A stretch of 64,000 nucleotides of DNA, from contig NZ_CP115160.1 of assembly GCF_027594545.1 (NCBI RefSeq), positions 1,559,001 to 1,623,000 of the forward strand, in the 5' to 3' direction. The DNA comes from Algoriphagus sp. TR-M9. GTDB lineage: Bacteria > Bacteroidota > Bacteroidia > Cytophagales > Cyclobacteriaceae. This document shows positions 45,942-55,327 of the stretch, piece after piece. The translations under genes and the position numbers were made by a program. How positions within the stretch are numbered: the stretch's first letter is position 1; every line of letters starts with the position of its first letter. Below the pieces are notes generated by a model. That model did not search any database, was not told where the DNA came from, and was given only the letters and a program-made list of their open reading frames with translations.

Positions 45942-47108
45942 ATGCCCAAACTCATACGAATAACCACTGTTCCTATTTCATTGAAGATTTTGCTTGCAGG
46001 GCAAATGAAATTCATGAAAGAAAAGGGATGGGAGGTCCTGATGGTCAGTGCAGATTCCAGAGATATACACTTATTATCCAAGGCGGAAGGAGTACCGCAT
46101 CATGTCATTCCCTTCACGAGGAAAATAACTCCATTCAATGACTTGAAATGTTTGTATATGCTCTATAGGCTTTTCAAAAACGAAAAGCCAGATATAGTCC
46201 ATACACATACGCCGAAAGCCGGTCTTTTAGGAATGATCGCAGCAAAGTTGGCAGGGGTAAAAGTCCGCATTCATACTTTGGCAGGTTTGCCTATGATGTC
46301 TGCAGCAGGTGGTAAAAAAAGTGTCCTGCAGTTTACCGAAAAGCTGACCTACGATTCTGCTACGGATGTCTGGCCAAATTCCTTTGGCTTGAAAAATTAC
46401 CTACTTGAAAATGACCTGTGCAGTAGAGAAAAGCTGCATGTGATAGGGAAGGGCTCTACCAATGGAGTGGATCTAGAGAAGTTTAGCAGAGCGGCTCTGA
46501 AAGAAAACCACTTAGTGGCCGCTACCATGCGGATTCTTCCCGGGGAAGATGATTTTGTGATGCTGTCTGTCGGCAGACTGGTTAAGGATAAAGGAATTGA
46601 AGAGTTGGTAACTGCATTCTTAGCCTCGAAAATTGTCGCCAAAACCAAGCTGGTTTTACTTGGGGATTTTGAGCAGGATCTGAATCCACTGGATCCGGAA
46701 ACCATACAAACCATCACTGATCACCCGCGCATCGTTCAGATCGCATGGTCAGATCATGTAGCCCATTACATGGCTTTGGCGGATGTTTTGGTACATGCTT
46801 CCCACCGGGAGGGCTTCCCTAATGTATTGCTAGAGGCCGGAGCAATGGACCTTCCGGTGATTTGTTCGGATATCATTGGTAATACAGATTTGATTACCCA
46901 ACAGAAGACAGGCTTGATTTTCCCGGTGAAAAATGTGGAAATCCTCAAGGAAGCGATGGAGTTTGCTTTTGTCAAAAGAGATAAAATGGCTCAGTTAGCC
47001 AGTAACTTACATCAGCAGGTAGTCAATGATTTTGACAGAAAGGCAGTTCAGGATGAAATATTCAAGCAATATCAGCGGCTTTTGGCGCAAGCCAGTCCAG
47101 AGGAATAA
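45942..47108 (+). CDS. Family 4-type glycosyltransferase
   Basis: A 388-residue GT-B protein with an N-terminal acceptor half (RITTVPISLKILLAGQMKFM, DIVHTHTPKAGLLG) and a C-terminal GT4 donor half: VGRLVKDKGIEELV, LADVLVHASHREGFPNVLLEAGA, the E-x7-E pattern of the family. The donor and acceptor cannot be read from sequence. A TAACTTCG stretch 33 bp upstream may be a -7 element. It is followed 39 bp later by the nucleotide-sugar epimerase, which suggests a polysaccharide locus. Confidence 0.9.
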   Translation: MPKLIRITTVPISLKILLAGQMKFMKEKGWEVLMVSADSRDIHLLSKAEGVPHHVIPFTRKITPFNDLKCLYMLYRLFKNEKPDIVHTHTPKAGLLGMIAAKLAGVKVRIHTLAGLPMMSAAGGKKSVLQFTEKLTYDSATDVWPNSFGLKNYLLENDLCSREKLHVIGKGSTNGVDLEKFSRAALKENHLVAATMRILPGEDDFVMLSVGRLVKDKGIEELVTAFLASKIVAKTKLVLLGDFEQDLNPLDPETIQTITDHPRIVQIAWSDHVAHYMALADVLVHASHREGFPNVLLEAGAMDLPVICSDIIGNTDLITQQKTGLIFPVKNVEILKEAMEFAFVKRDKMAQLASNLHQQVVNDFDRKAVQDEIFKQYQRLLAQASPEE

Positions 47109-47147
47109 CTTATATTTAGGCCTTAATAACTCTTACTTTTCAATTTT

Positions 47148-48200
47148 ATGAAGTACCTGGTCACCGGAACCGCAGGATTTATTGGATTTCATGTAGCCCG
47201 ACAATTACTGGAAAGAGGTGAGGAAGTCGTAGGCTTGGATATTATCAATGACTACTATGATATCAACCTAAAGTACGCCAGGCTAGCTGAAATGGGGATT
47301 GCCAGAGCTAATGTCACTAAGGATAAGTTGGTGCAATCAGACAAACTCAGCACCTATAGATTTGTCCAAATGGATCTGGCTGATAAGGATACCTTGGTAG
47401 CATTATTTGCCCAAGAGAAATTTGACGTGGTTATCCATCTGGCTGCTCAGGCGGGCGTGAGGTATTCCTTGACCAACCCAGAGGTGTACATCCAAAGTAA
47501 CATCATCGCTTTTCTGAATATTCTGGAATCCTGCAGATTTCATCCGGTTAAGCATCTGGTGTACGCATCTTCCAGTTCAGTGTACGGCGCAAATGAGAAA
47601 TTGCCCTTTTCCACCTCCGACTCTGTAGATCATCCCATCAGTCTGTATGCTGCTTCCAAAAAATCCAATGAGCTGATGGCTCATACTTACAGTCATCTGT
47701 TTGGAATACCGACCACAGGATTGAGGTTTTTCACCGTTTACGGACCATGGGGCAGGCCGGACATGGCTTTGTTTTTGTTTACAGAAGCGATCTTGGCAGG
47801 TAAGCCTATCCAAGTGTTTAACCATGGGGAAATGAAGAGGGATTTCACTTATATAGATGATATCGTGGAAGGAGTGATCAGAGTGGCGGATCATGTGGCC
47901 AGTCCAAACCCGAACTTTGACCCGCTAAACCCAGATCCAGGAAGTGGCAGAGCTCCTTTTAAAGTCTATAATATTGGAAATTCTGCTCCAGTGCTTCTTA
48001 TGGATTATATCAAAGCAGTAGAAAAAGGGCTAGGCAAGGAAGCCATCATGGATATGCTTCCTCTTCAGCCAGGTGATGTACCTGCATCCCATGCAGACGT
48101 GACGGACCTGGTGGCCGATACTGGGTATAAACCCAACACAAGCGTCCAATATGGGGTGCAAAAGTTTACCGAGTGGTACTTGGATTATTACAAGAAATAA
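47148..48200 (+). CDS. NAD-dependent epimerase, probably UDP-glucuronate 4-epimerase
   Basis: The 350-residue extended SDR has [31 protein letters not shown], catalytic YAASKKSNE and [18 protein letters not shown]. The AGVRYS/WGRPDMA pattern is typical of CapI/LpsL/Gla enzymes that make UDP-galacturonate from UDP-glucuronate. It connects in metabolism with the UDP-glucuronate decarboxylase at the left end of the window. Substrate call is by family. Confidence 0.88.
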   Translation: MKYLVTGTAGFIGFHVARQLLERGEEVVGLDIINDYYDINLKYARLAEMGIARANVTKDKLVQSDKLSTYRFVQMDLADKDTLVALFAQEKFDVVIHLAAQAGVRYSLTNPEVYIQSNIIAFLNILESCRFHPVKHLVYASSSSVYGANEKLPFSTSDSVDHPISLYAASKKSNELMAHTYSHLFGIPTTGLRFFTVYGPWGRPDMALFLFTEAILAGKPIQVFNHGEMKRDFTYIDDIVEGVIRVADHVASPNPNFDPLNPDPGSGRAPFKVYNIGNSAPVLLMDYIKAVEKGLGKEAIMDMLPLQPGDVPASHADVTDLVADTGYKPNTSVQYGVQKFTEWYLDYYKK

Positions 48201-48248
48201 GAAACATGAATAACCGTTTTCTTGCCAGTAGATAATAATTAACACCAT

Positions 48249-48341
48249 GGTTGAAGTTCAAATTTACCTGCCGTGGTCAGTCGAGGATTTTCCGCTGTAC
48301 TAAGTTATTATTTCAACCTTCTGGAAAAGTAGCGGAAAATC
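48249..48341. other. Interleaved inverted repeats upstream of rfbB
   Basis: GGTTGAA (48249-48255) can pair with TTCAACC (48312-48318), and GATTTTCCGCT (48286-48296) with AGCGGAAAATC (48331-48341). The order a-b-a'-b' is a pseudoknot topology, though either helix may form alone. It lies in the leader of rfbB. Confidence 0.4.
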
Positions 48342-48360
48342 ACCATAAGAAATCAACTTT

Positions 48361-49413
48361 ATGTCCAAATCAATATTGATCACAGGTGGAGCCGGGTTTA
48401 TCGGTAGCCATGTAGTAAGGCTTTTTGTGGAAAAGTATCCAGCCTATAAAATCGTCAATCTGGATGCTTTGACTTATGCAGGCAATCTGGAAAACCTTAA
48501 ATCGGTAGAAGGAGCGGAGAATTATGCCTTTGAAAAGGTAGATATTCAAGATGTAGATGCATTGAAGGCAGTTTTTGAAAAGCATGAGATCACGGATGTG
48601 ATTCATTTGGCTGCAGAATCCCATGTGGATAGATCTATCACAGATCCGCTGGCATTTGTGAAGACCAATGTGATAGGAACGGTGAATCTTTTGAATACTG
48701 CTAAGGATTATTGGAAGGAAAACTTATCTGATCACTTGTTTTATCATGTTTCTACCGATGAAGTTTACGGTTCTTTACATGATGGAGGGTTTTTCCTGGA
48801 GACTACTTCTTATGATCCGCAGTCCCCTTATTCAGCATCTAAAGCAGCATCCGACCACTTTGTAAGAGCCTATGCCAATACCTATAAAATGCGTACTGTG
48901 GTTTCTAACTGTTCTAATAATTACGGTCCAAACCATTTTCCCGAAAAACTGATCCCACTTTGCATTCATAATATCAAAAACAATAAACCTTTGCCTATTT
49001 ATGGAAAAGGGGAGAACATCCGAGACTGGCTTTTTGTGAAAGACCATGCCCGAGCTATCGACACAGTTTTTCATGACGGTAAAGCTGGTGAAACCTACAA
49101 TATAGGAGGCTTCAATGAGTGGAAAAATATAAATATAGTTCGCTTGCTATGTGCCAAAATGGATGAGAAACTAGGTCGTGAACCTGGTACTTCTGCCCAG
49201 TTGATCACCTTTGTCAAGGATAGAGCAGGCCATGATCTTCGGTATGCGATCGATGCCACCAAGATTAAAGAAGAGCTGGGCTGGGAGCCAAGTTTACAAT
49301 TTGAAGAAGGGATAGAGCTTACCATTGATTGGTATTTGGCTAATCAGGACTGGCTGGATCATGTGACTTCGGGTGCATACCAGGAATATTATTCCCAGCA
49401 TTACGAGAGTTGA
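48361..49413 (+). CDS. rfbB: dTDP-glucose 4,6-dehydratase
   Basis: A 350-residue enzyme with ITGGAGFIGSH, HLAAESHVDRSI, STDEVYGSL, YSASKAASDHFVRAY, and NNYGPNHFPEKLIPL, all of which mark RmlB. It makes dTDP-4-keto-6-deoxyglucose for deoxysugars such as rhamnose. The other rml genes are not in the window. It follows the epimerase by 160 bp, with structured sequence between. Confidence 0.95.
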   Translation: MSKSILITGGAGFIGSHVVRLFVEKYPAYKIVNLDALTYAGNLENLKSVEGAENYAFEKVDIQDVDALKAVFEKHEITDVIHLAAESHVDRSITDPLAFVKTNVIGTVNLLNTAKDYWKENLSDHLFYHVSTDEVYGSLHDGGFFLETTSYDPQSPYSASKAASDHFVRAYANTYKMRTVVSNCSNNYGPNHFPEKLIPLCIHNIKNNKPLPIYGKGENIRDWLFVKDHARAIDTVFHDGKAGETYNIGGFNEWKNINIVRLLCAKMDEKLGREPGTSAQLITFVKDRAGHDLRYAIDATKIKEELGWEPSLQFEEGIELTIDWYLANQDWLDHVTSGAYQEYYSQHYES

Positions 49414-49428
49414 TATTGGGGGAGGTTC

Positions 49429-49577
49429 GTAAAGTGGTAAGGTGATAAGGCGGCAAAATTGTAAAGTTTCTTTCGGCTTACTTCATCGTTTATCATTCGA
49501 AATTCGGCCTTAGCGAAAACAGGGTCACTTTAACTCAATCCATCCCCTCGGCAATCGTAATTCGTCAATCGTAAGTC
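49429..49577. repeat. Short degenerate direct repeats in the 49414-49679 gap
   Basis: Repeats of GTAAAG/GTAAGG with small spacers (49429-49471) and of ATCGTAA (49553-49577). Such GTAAAG-type and CGTAA-type short repeats are common in intergenic Cytophagales DNA. No gene is supported here. Confidence 0.45.
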
Positions 49578-49679
49578 AGAATTTATCCTCCTTATCTCCA
49601 TCGGTAGATTTTCCTATTTTTTGATTGGTGGTTTGGGGTGCTTTTTGAATTTGAGTTTCTTTGTGAAAAATTAATCGTT

Positions 49680-51521
49680 ATGCAGATAAAATTGGCAAAG
49701 CCTATACTAGGGCTTTTTCTTTTGATGGGATTGCAACTTGCAGGAAATGCCCAAACGGGAAGATTTCAGCAAGCTGCTGACTACAAAATGGACGTCGAAA
49801 TGGACGTCAATACCAACCAATACCAAGGAACCCAGGTCCTGGTTTATACCAATAACTCACCTGATACGCTAGACCGAGTCTTCTATCACCTTTACTACAA
49901 TGCCTTTCAGCCGGGTAGCATGATGGATGAGCGTTCTAGAACCATTGCTGATCCAGACCGAAGAGTGGGGGATAGAATCTCCAAATTGAAGCCGGACGAG
50001 ATTGGTTATATGCACGTCAATAGTCTGACCATGGACGGTAAAGTTGTGGAATATGCTGAAGTCGGGACTATCCTGGAAGTAGAACTGGCAGAGCCAATTT
50101 TACCGAATACCTCAGTGATTTTTGAGATGGATTTTTCTGGTCAAGTGCCTGTGCAAATCAGAAGATCAGGCAGGGACAGTGCAGAAGGTGTCCGCTACTC
50201 CATGTCTCAGTGGTACCCTAAAATGTCAGAATACGACGAGCAGGGTTGGCATGCGAATCCATACATTGGACGGGAGTTTTATGGAATTTGGGGTGACTTT
50301 GAGGTGAACATCACCATAGATAAGTCTTACACTGTAGGTGGTACAGGTTATTTGCAAAACCCAAATGAAATTGGTCATGGATATGAAGACCAGGGCGTTT
50401 CGGTACCGGAACCAGCCGGTGACAAGTTGACCTGGAAATTCAAGGCACCGAATGTACACGATTTCATGTGGGCTGCAGATCCCAAATACCGACATGACAA
50501 AGTAGAAATGTCAAATGGCATTACTGTACACCATTTGTATATCCCTTCAGAAGAAACCACTGCCAACTGGGAGAAATTGAAAGAATACACCCCAAAAGCG
50601 ATAGCGTTTATTTCTGAGCACTATGGCCAGTATCCTTACAAGCAGTTTTCTGTGATCCAAGGTGGTGATGGAGGTATGGAGTACCCGATGTCCACGTTGA
50701 TCACAGGTGGACGTAGTTTAGGTAGTCTGGTAGGAGTGATGGTTCATGAACTGGCGCACAGCTGGTACCAAGGTGTGCTGGCCACTAATGAAGCGCTATA
50801 TCCATGGATGGATGAGGGATTCACCAGCTATGTGTCTTCGCTTACCATGTCAGATATTTTCAAAGCCAGTGAAAACCCAACTCGTGGATCCTATGCAGGT
50901 TATTATCGATTAGCAAAATCTGGCCTTGAAGAGCCTATGAGTACCCACGCTGATCATTACCACACCAACTCCGCCTATGGTTCAGCATCCTACTCCAAGG
51001 GCGCAGTATTTGTCGCGCAAATGGGATATATCATCGGGGACGAAGCAAGAGACCAAGGTATGTTGAATTATTTCAACACTTGGAAATTCAAGCACCCAAA
51101 TGCCAATGATTTTGTTCGAATCATGGAAAAGCAAAGCGGTTTGGAATTGGATTGGTACAAAGAGTACTTTGTGTACACTACCAAAACCATTGATTATGCA
51201 GTCAAGGCGGTAAATGCGAAGGAAAACACCACGGAGATCATCTTAGAAAGAGTAGGGTTGATGCCAATGCCTATAGACCTGGTGATTACTTATAAGGATG
51301 GTAGTCAGGAGATGGTTTATTTGCCGCTTGAAATTATGAGAGGTGAAAAACCTGTAGAAGAAGGTATGCCTACAAGAATACTTTCGGAGGATTGGCCTTG
51401 GACCAACTTGGTCAAAAAAGTAACCATCCCGAGAGCACTTGATACCATCAAATCAATAGAAATAGATCCGTCTAAGCGAATGGCAGATATAAATCCAGAT
51501 AATAACAAGAAGGAGTTTTAA
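49680..51521 (+). CDS. Secreted M1-family metallopeptidase
   Basis: The 613-residue protein has a signal peptide (about 1-24, ending GNAQ), an N-terminal beta domain, and a gluzincin catalytic site: HELAH (356-360) with the third zinc ligand Glu379 exactly 18 residues later in WMDEG. The usual GAMEN exopeptidase motif is GGMEYP (331-336). Likely a periplasmic aminopeptidase. The frame reads 42 bases further upstream, but the signal peptide fixes the start at 49680. A long structured repeat with a T-run follows the stop. Confidence 0.93.
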   Translation: MQIKLAKPILGLFLLMGLQLAGNAQTGRFQQAADYKMDVEMDVNTNQYQGTQVLVYTNNSPDTLDRVFYHLYYNAFQPGSMMDERSRTIADPDRRVGDRISKLKPDEIGYMHVNSLTMDGKVVEYAEVGTILEVELAEPILPNTSVIFEMDFSGQVPVQIRRSGRDSAEGVRYSMSQWYPKMSEYDEQGWHANPYIGREFYGIWGDFEVNITIDKSYTVGGTGYLQNPNEIGHGYEDQGVSVPEPAGDKLTWKFKAPNVHDFMWAADPKYRHDKVEMSNGITVHHLYIPSEETTANWEKLKEYTPKAIAFISEHYGQYPYKQFSVIQGGDGGMEYPMSTLITGGRSLGSLVGVMVHELAHSWYQGVLATNEALYPWMDEGFTSYVSSLTMSDIFKASENPTRGSYAGYYRLAKSGLEEPMSTHADHYHTNSAYGSASYSKGAVFVAQMGYIIGDEARDQGMLNYFNTWKFKHPNANDFVRIMEKQSGLELDWYKEYFVYTTKTIDYAVKAVNAKENTTEIILERVGLMPMPIDLVITYKDGSQEMVYLPLEIMRGEKPVEEGMPTRILSEDWPWTNLVKKVTIPRALDTIKSIEIDPSKRMADINPDNNKKEF

Positions 51522-51542
51522 TCCCTCTAAATAGTACAATAG

Positions 51543-51661
51543 GGAGCTGTTTCAAAAGTATAGGTTGTCACATTAAGCGAAGTCGAAATACATCCTGATT
51601 TACAGGAATTGGTATTCGACTCCACTCATGGGGATACCTAGAAGCCTTTTGAGACAGTTCC
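51543..51661. repeat. Structured intergenic inverted-repeat element with terminal T-run
   Basis: Ends GGAGCTGTTTCAAAAG (51543-51558) and CTTTTGAGACAGTTCC (51646-51661) pair with two mismatches. Nested pairings lie inside (AGTCGAA with TATTCGACT; TCCTG with CAGGA), and a T-run follows. The internal TCACATTAAGCGAAGTCGAA resembles a dispersed repeat seen in many Bacteroidota genomes. It may double as the terminator of the M1 peptidase gene. Confidence 0.7.
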
Positions 51662-51909
51662 TTTTTTTCTGAAAGTCTAGGGGTTCCCACAAGTCTTCCC
51701 GGAAGTACACAGGCGGAAATATTGGCAAGTGTTTTTTTTTTACCCTTTGCGAAGCTTCAATACGTGAAAATTCTCTTGATTATCCTGTAGCGAATGATGT
51801 AAAGCTCCATCACAAATAAAGGGCACAAGCTTACCCCAGCAATGGTACTCTTCTTACGGTCCTCTTGGATCACAATACTGGCTGATAAAACCCTGGTAAC
51901 TCTCAATCC
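51662..51909. other. Gap between the structured repeat and serB-serA terminator
   Basis: No gene supported. The segment holds a long T-run near 51730-51740 and weakly element-like sequence near 51840-51890. I see nothing else. Confidence 0.4.
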
Positions 51910-51939
51910 AAAAAAAGCATCGAGCCTACGCCCGATGCT
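51910..51939 (-). terminator. Terminator of the SerB-SerA fusion gene
   Basis: Arms AGCATCG (51916-51922) and CGATGCT (51933-51939) with an A-run at 51910-51916 that reads as T on the minus strand. It lies 33 bp after the stop codon. Confidence 0.8.
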
Positions 51940-51971
51940 AACTTTTATTCCAAGTATGGAATGCTATCTAA

Positions 51972-53864
51972 TCAATATAAAACTCTAAACCGGATCGTGC
52001 CAGGAATCATTTTCAAAGCTTCTATTGCCTCATTGGAATATGCTTTGTCAATATCTGTGATTACATATCCGATTTTCTCATTGGTCTTTAGATACTGGCC
52101 TACGATGTTGATTTCATAGTTTGCCAGCACCTGATTAATTTTTGCCAACACCCCGGGCTCATTCAAGTGAATGTGAATCAGTCTATGGGCGTTTTGGAGG
52201 AATGGCAATTGGATATTCGGGAAATTCACAGAGTTGTAAGTGTTTCCGGTGTTGATGTACTCCATGATTTTACCCGGTACGAAACGAGCTATATTCACCT
52301 GTGCTTCCAGTGTGCTTCCTCCGATGTGAGGCGTAAGAATCGTGTTTGGCAGACCAATTAATTCTGATTCAAACGGTTCCTTGTTGTTTTTAGGTTCCTC
52401 AGGGAATACATCCACTGCACATCCGGCCAGTCTACCTTCCAGGATTGCATCGCGCAAAGCCGGAATGTCCACAATATGTCCTCGGCTCAAATTGACTAAA
52501 TATGAACCTTTCTTCATCAGGTTTATTTTCTCTCTGTCAATGAAGTTTTGGTTCTCTTTTCTACCATCCACATGAAGCGAAATCACATCACAAGTACTCA
52601 TTAGCTCATCCAGAGAGTCTACTTTTGTAGCATTCCCAAGGGCAAGTTTTTCGATTACATCGTAATAGAACACATTCATCCCCATATTTTCTGCCAGTAC
52701 AGAAAGTTGTGCCCCGATATTACCGTAACCTACGATTCCGAGTTTTTTACCTCTTATTTCAAATGAACCAGTAGCGGATTTATTCCATTTGCCCTGATGC
52801 ATAGCAGGCACCTTGTCAGCAAAGTTTCTCATGAGGAAAATGATCTCGCCAATGGCCATTTCCACCACAGATCTGGTGTTGCTATAGGGTGCGTTGAATA
52901 CGGCGATTCCTTTCTCCTGGCAAGCCTCCAAATCGATTTGGTTGGTACCGATACAAAATGCACCTACGGCTATCAGCCTATTGGCATTTTCCAGTACCTT
53001 CTTGGTCAAATTGGTTTTGGATCGGATACCTAGGATAGACACAGTTTTTATTTTTTCGCAAAGCTCATCTTCGGACATCGCAGATTTTACGACTTCTACG
53101 TCATAGCCTTCTTCTTTTAGTAATTCCACACCTATGGGGTGGACATTCTCTAGGAGCAAAACCTTAATTCTGCTTTTCGGATAGGAAAATTTTGTATTCA
53201 AATTATTGATATATAAGATTTCGTCTAGGCTGGGAGCGATGTGATCTGCCTCCTTGGTCACCTTTGGACGGTTGACGTTTTCAGTAAATGCGTAAAATTT
53301 GTTTGCCAGACCGGACTTTTTGATTTCATAGTCGGTGTATCCATCACCGATCACATAGACCTCACCTTCCAGATTGATTTTCCGAATGGTTTCGGCTTTG
53401 CCGTTATTTTGCGATAGGGGGTTTTCTCTATTGAAATCTATGATATTACCAGACTCATCATAGACAAACTCATTGGCAAAAACATTTTCCTCCTTGATTC
53501 CATAGGTACTTACAATAGGGATGATAAAGTCCTTAAAGCCATTGGAGACGATATAAATATGCTCAGAGTGGTCCTGAAGAAATTCCTTGTTTCGCTCAAA
53601 GGATTTGGAAACTCTCTTTTTCAGGGCCACTATCAGGTCATCGATCTGGGATTTGTTGGCTTCCAGTATTTCGATTCGCTGTATCAGGCTGTCTCTAAAT
53701 GAAAGGCTTCCTTCCATCCCCTGATCTGTAATGTCTTTGATGGCCTGAACTTTACGTTCTCTTTCTGGATCATTATTCAAACTGATTTCTCCCAAAATAT
53801 CCAAGGCTTCTACCTGGGTAAATGTGCTGTCAAAATCAATGATGAATTTAGTAGTACTAGGCAT
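51972..53864 (-). CDS. Bifunctional phosphoserine phosphatase-3-phosphoglycerate dehydrogenase fusion
   Basis: A 630-residue protein joining two serine biosynthesis enzymes. HAD phosphatase (about 1-215): catalytic DFDST (10-14), SNGF and GDGYTD (about 173-178). Dehydrogenase (about 230-535): GIVGYGNIGAQ (NAD loop about 377-387), LSRGHIVD, TPHIGGST with the catalytic His. A C-terminal ACT domain (about 562-630) suggests serine feedback. The frame reads from a TTG 12 bases upstream; ATG at 53864 is used. Fusion of non-adjacent pathway steps is unusual; the middle aminotransferase (SerC) is absent. Confidence 0.9.
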   Translation of the reverse strand: MPSTTKFIIDFDSTFTQVEALDILGEISLNNDPERERKVQAIKDITDQGMEGSLSFRDSLIQRIEILEANKSQIDDLIVALKKRVSKSFERNKEFLQDHSEHIYIVSNGFKDFIIPIVSTYGIKEENVFANEFVYDESGNIIDFNRENPLSQNNGKAETIRKINLEGEVYVIGDGYTDYEIKKSGLANKFYAFTENVNRPKVTKEADHIAPSLDEILYINNLNTKFSYPKSRIKVLLLENVHPIGVELLKEEGYDVEVVKSAMSEDELCEKIKTVSILGIRSKTNLTKKVLENANRLIAVGAFCIGTNQIDLEACQEKGIAVFNAPYSNTRSVVEMAIGEIIFLMRNFADKVPAMHQGKWNKSATGSFEIRGKKLGIVGYGNIGAQLSVLAENMGMNVFYYDVIEKLALGNATKVDSLDELMSTCDVISLHVDGRKENQNFIDREKINLMKKGSYLVNLSRGHIVDIPALRDAILEGRLAGCAVDVFPEEPKNNKEPFESELIGLPNTILTPHIGGSTLEAQVNIARFVPGKIMEYINTGNTYNSVNFPNIQLPFLQNAHRLIHIHLNEPGVLAKINQVLANYEINIVGQYLKTNEKIGYVITDIDKAYSNEAIEALKMIPGTIRFRVLY

Positions 53865-54187
53865 GTGCAGGGTCAATAGGTTAATTTGCCTGTAAAATTA
53901 CAGGATTGTTAAAAAAATTGAAGGTTTATTGAAAGATTTGTTTAAAATCTTTTTCGCAATCGATTTTTTCGCAAAATAGCTGGGGTTTAAGGATAGATTT
54001 TGAATTGGAAGTATATAGCGAAATCGTATGAATACGCTTTCATGCCTAGGATTCCTGATGTATTTTTACAAAATCAAGGGTTGGCCTACTGGATGAGTTG
54101 AAATAGAATACTTGAGTCTAATCTTAGTGCTCAAGTCTGTATTCGGACAGTTCGGGGTGGCCACTTAAAAGGACAAATTTTAAACAG
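53865..54187. other. Gap between the serB-serA and DUF4920 genes
   Basis: Divergent promoters expected. A half-match to the LacI-type motif (CGCAATCGATTTTT) is at 53955-53968 but lacks the right half. No gene, repeat or terminator recognised. Confidence 0.5.
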
Positions 54188-54697
54188 ATGAAAAAATCAA
54201 TCTTACTTTACCTCGCATTTGGATTAATGCTGGGTACTGGATGTCAGGAAAATAAAACTGAGAAAGAACAAGCTCTTATCGAAAATGAAATCACTGAGGT
54301 TCCTGGGAATTATGGGGATGAAGTGAACTCATCTTCTGTTACCAGCACTGCCCAGATGATTCAAATCGTGAATGAAACCGGGTCTTTTGAAGGCAAAATC
54401 TCCGGTGAAATCGTCGAAGTCTGCACCAAAAAAGGCTGCTGGCTTACTTTGGATCTGCCAAATGGAGAGTCCATGCGTGTGACCTTTAAGGATTACGGGT
54501 TTTTTGTACCTACTACTTCTCAAGGTTTTCCGATTATTTTGGACGGGGTAGCCACACTTACCGAAACCGATGTAGAGACGCTTCGGCATTTTGCAGAAGA
54601 CCAAGGCAAAAGTAAGGATGAAGTGGAAGCAATCACCGAGCCCAAGCGGGAAATCACTTTTGAAGCAACAGGTGTAATCATTCAAGAAAAATCCTGA
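54188..54697 (+). CDS. DUF4920 family lipoprotein
   Basis: A 169-residue protein with a leader ending LMLGTGC (Cys19), then an OB-fold-like domain: EIVEVCTKKGCWLTLDL, MRVTFKDYGFFVPTTSQG and DGVATLTETDVETLRHFAEDQG. This set is diagnostic of DUF4920. It may bind metal through the two Cys in CTKKGCW, an inference. Followed closely by the small 68-residue gene and DUF983. Confidence 0.9.
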   Translation: MKKSILLYLAFGLMLGTGCQENKTEKEQALIENEITEVPGNYGDEVNSSSVTSTAQMIQIVNETGSFEGKISGEIVEVCTKKGCWLTLDLPNGESMRVTFKDYGFFVPTTSQGFPIILDGVATLTETDVETLRHFAEDQGKSKDEVEAITEPKREITFEATGVIIQEKS

Positions 54698-54700
54698 TCC

Positions 54701-54907
54701 ATGCCAATAGCTTTAGACAACTTGAGAGTGGGAAGAAAGTACCTATTGACAAACATGGGCGAAATCCGTGAATTGGAAATTATTTCCCGGTTAAGAGGAA
54801 CGAATTTTAAAGTTAAAGACTTAAATACCCTAGAATATTACACGACAGAGGAACTGCTTCAATGGGGCATAGGCAAAGATTACGATCTCGATGAGCTGTA
54901 CCGGTAA
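54701..54907 (+). CDS. Small conserved-looking hypothetical protein
   Basis: A 68-residue protein without a signal or transmembrane helix. The pattern VGRKYLLTNMGEIRELEIISRL then FKVKDLNTLEYYTTEELLQWG resembles small Bacteroidota proteins of unknown function. It starts 3 bases after the DUF4920 stop and ends right at the next ATG, so an operon is likely. No function assigned. Confidence 0.7.
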   Translation: MPIALDNLRVGRKYLLTNMGEIRELEIISRLRGTNFKVKDLNTLEYYTTEELLQWGIGKDYDLDELYR

Positions 54908-54952
54908 ATGGCTCAAACCTATCCCAATCCTAAGGTTCCATACCTCCATATC

Positions 54953-55327
54953 ATGAGTGAAAAAAGTACTGTAAAGGCGATGTTGAAGGCAAAATGTCCC
55001 CAATGCCACCAAGGTGATTTGTTTTCTGTACCCAAAGCAGGTTTTAGAAAACTTACGGAAATTAATGCGAGATGTGAGGTTTGCCAGGCCAGTTTGGTGC
55101 CGGAGCCTGATTTTTATTATGGTGCCATGTATGTGAGCTATGCTTTCTCGGTTGCATTGGTGATAGCCACTATGGTAGCGCTGAATGTGCTATTGGATGA
55201 GCCAGAACTTTGGATGTATCTGGTTACTGTGGGAGTTTTGAATATAGGTTTACTTCCGCTTATGCTTAGGTATTCAAAGGTGTTCTATTTGTACGGAATG
55301 AGCAAACTGAAGTACCGTGGGTATTAA
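54953..55327 (+). CDS. DUF983 family membrane protein
   Basis: A 124-residue protein with an N-terminal zinc-ribbon-like pair of Cys (KCPQCHQGDLF and CEVCQASL), then two transmembrane helices (about residues 60-105), the DUF983 layout. A longer reading from 54908, immediately after the upstream stop, adds 15 residues without family support. Function unknown. It overlaps the BCCT gene by 4 bases tail to tail. Confidence 0.85.
   Translation: MSEKSTVKAMLKAKCPQCHQGDLFSVPKAGFRKLTEINARCEVCQASLVPEPDFYYGAMYVSYAFSVALVIATMVALNVLLDEPELWMYLVTVGVLNIGLLPLMLRYSKVFYLYGMSKLKYRGY

Noticed and set aside
49429..49577. CRISPR-like array in the gap before the M1 peptidase
   Set aside because: Repeats are 6-7 bases with irregular spacing; no repeat-spacer structure and no cas genes.
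53955..53968. Fifth LacI-type operator upstream of the SerB-SerA gene
   Set aside because: Only the left half fits (CGCAATCG); the right half is a T-run, and serine synthesis is an unlikely target.
54329..54685. 118-codon minus-strand frame opposite the DUF4920 gene
   Set aside because: Antisense shadow; the plus-strand lipoprotein has a clear leader and domain.
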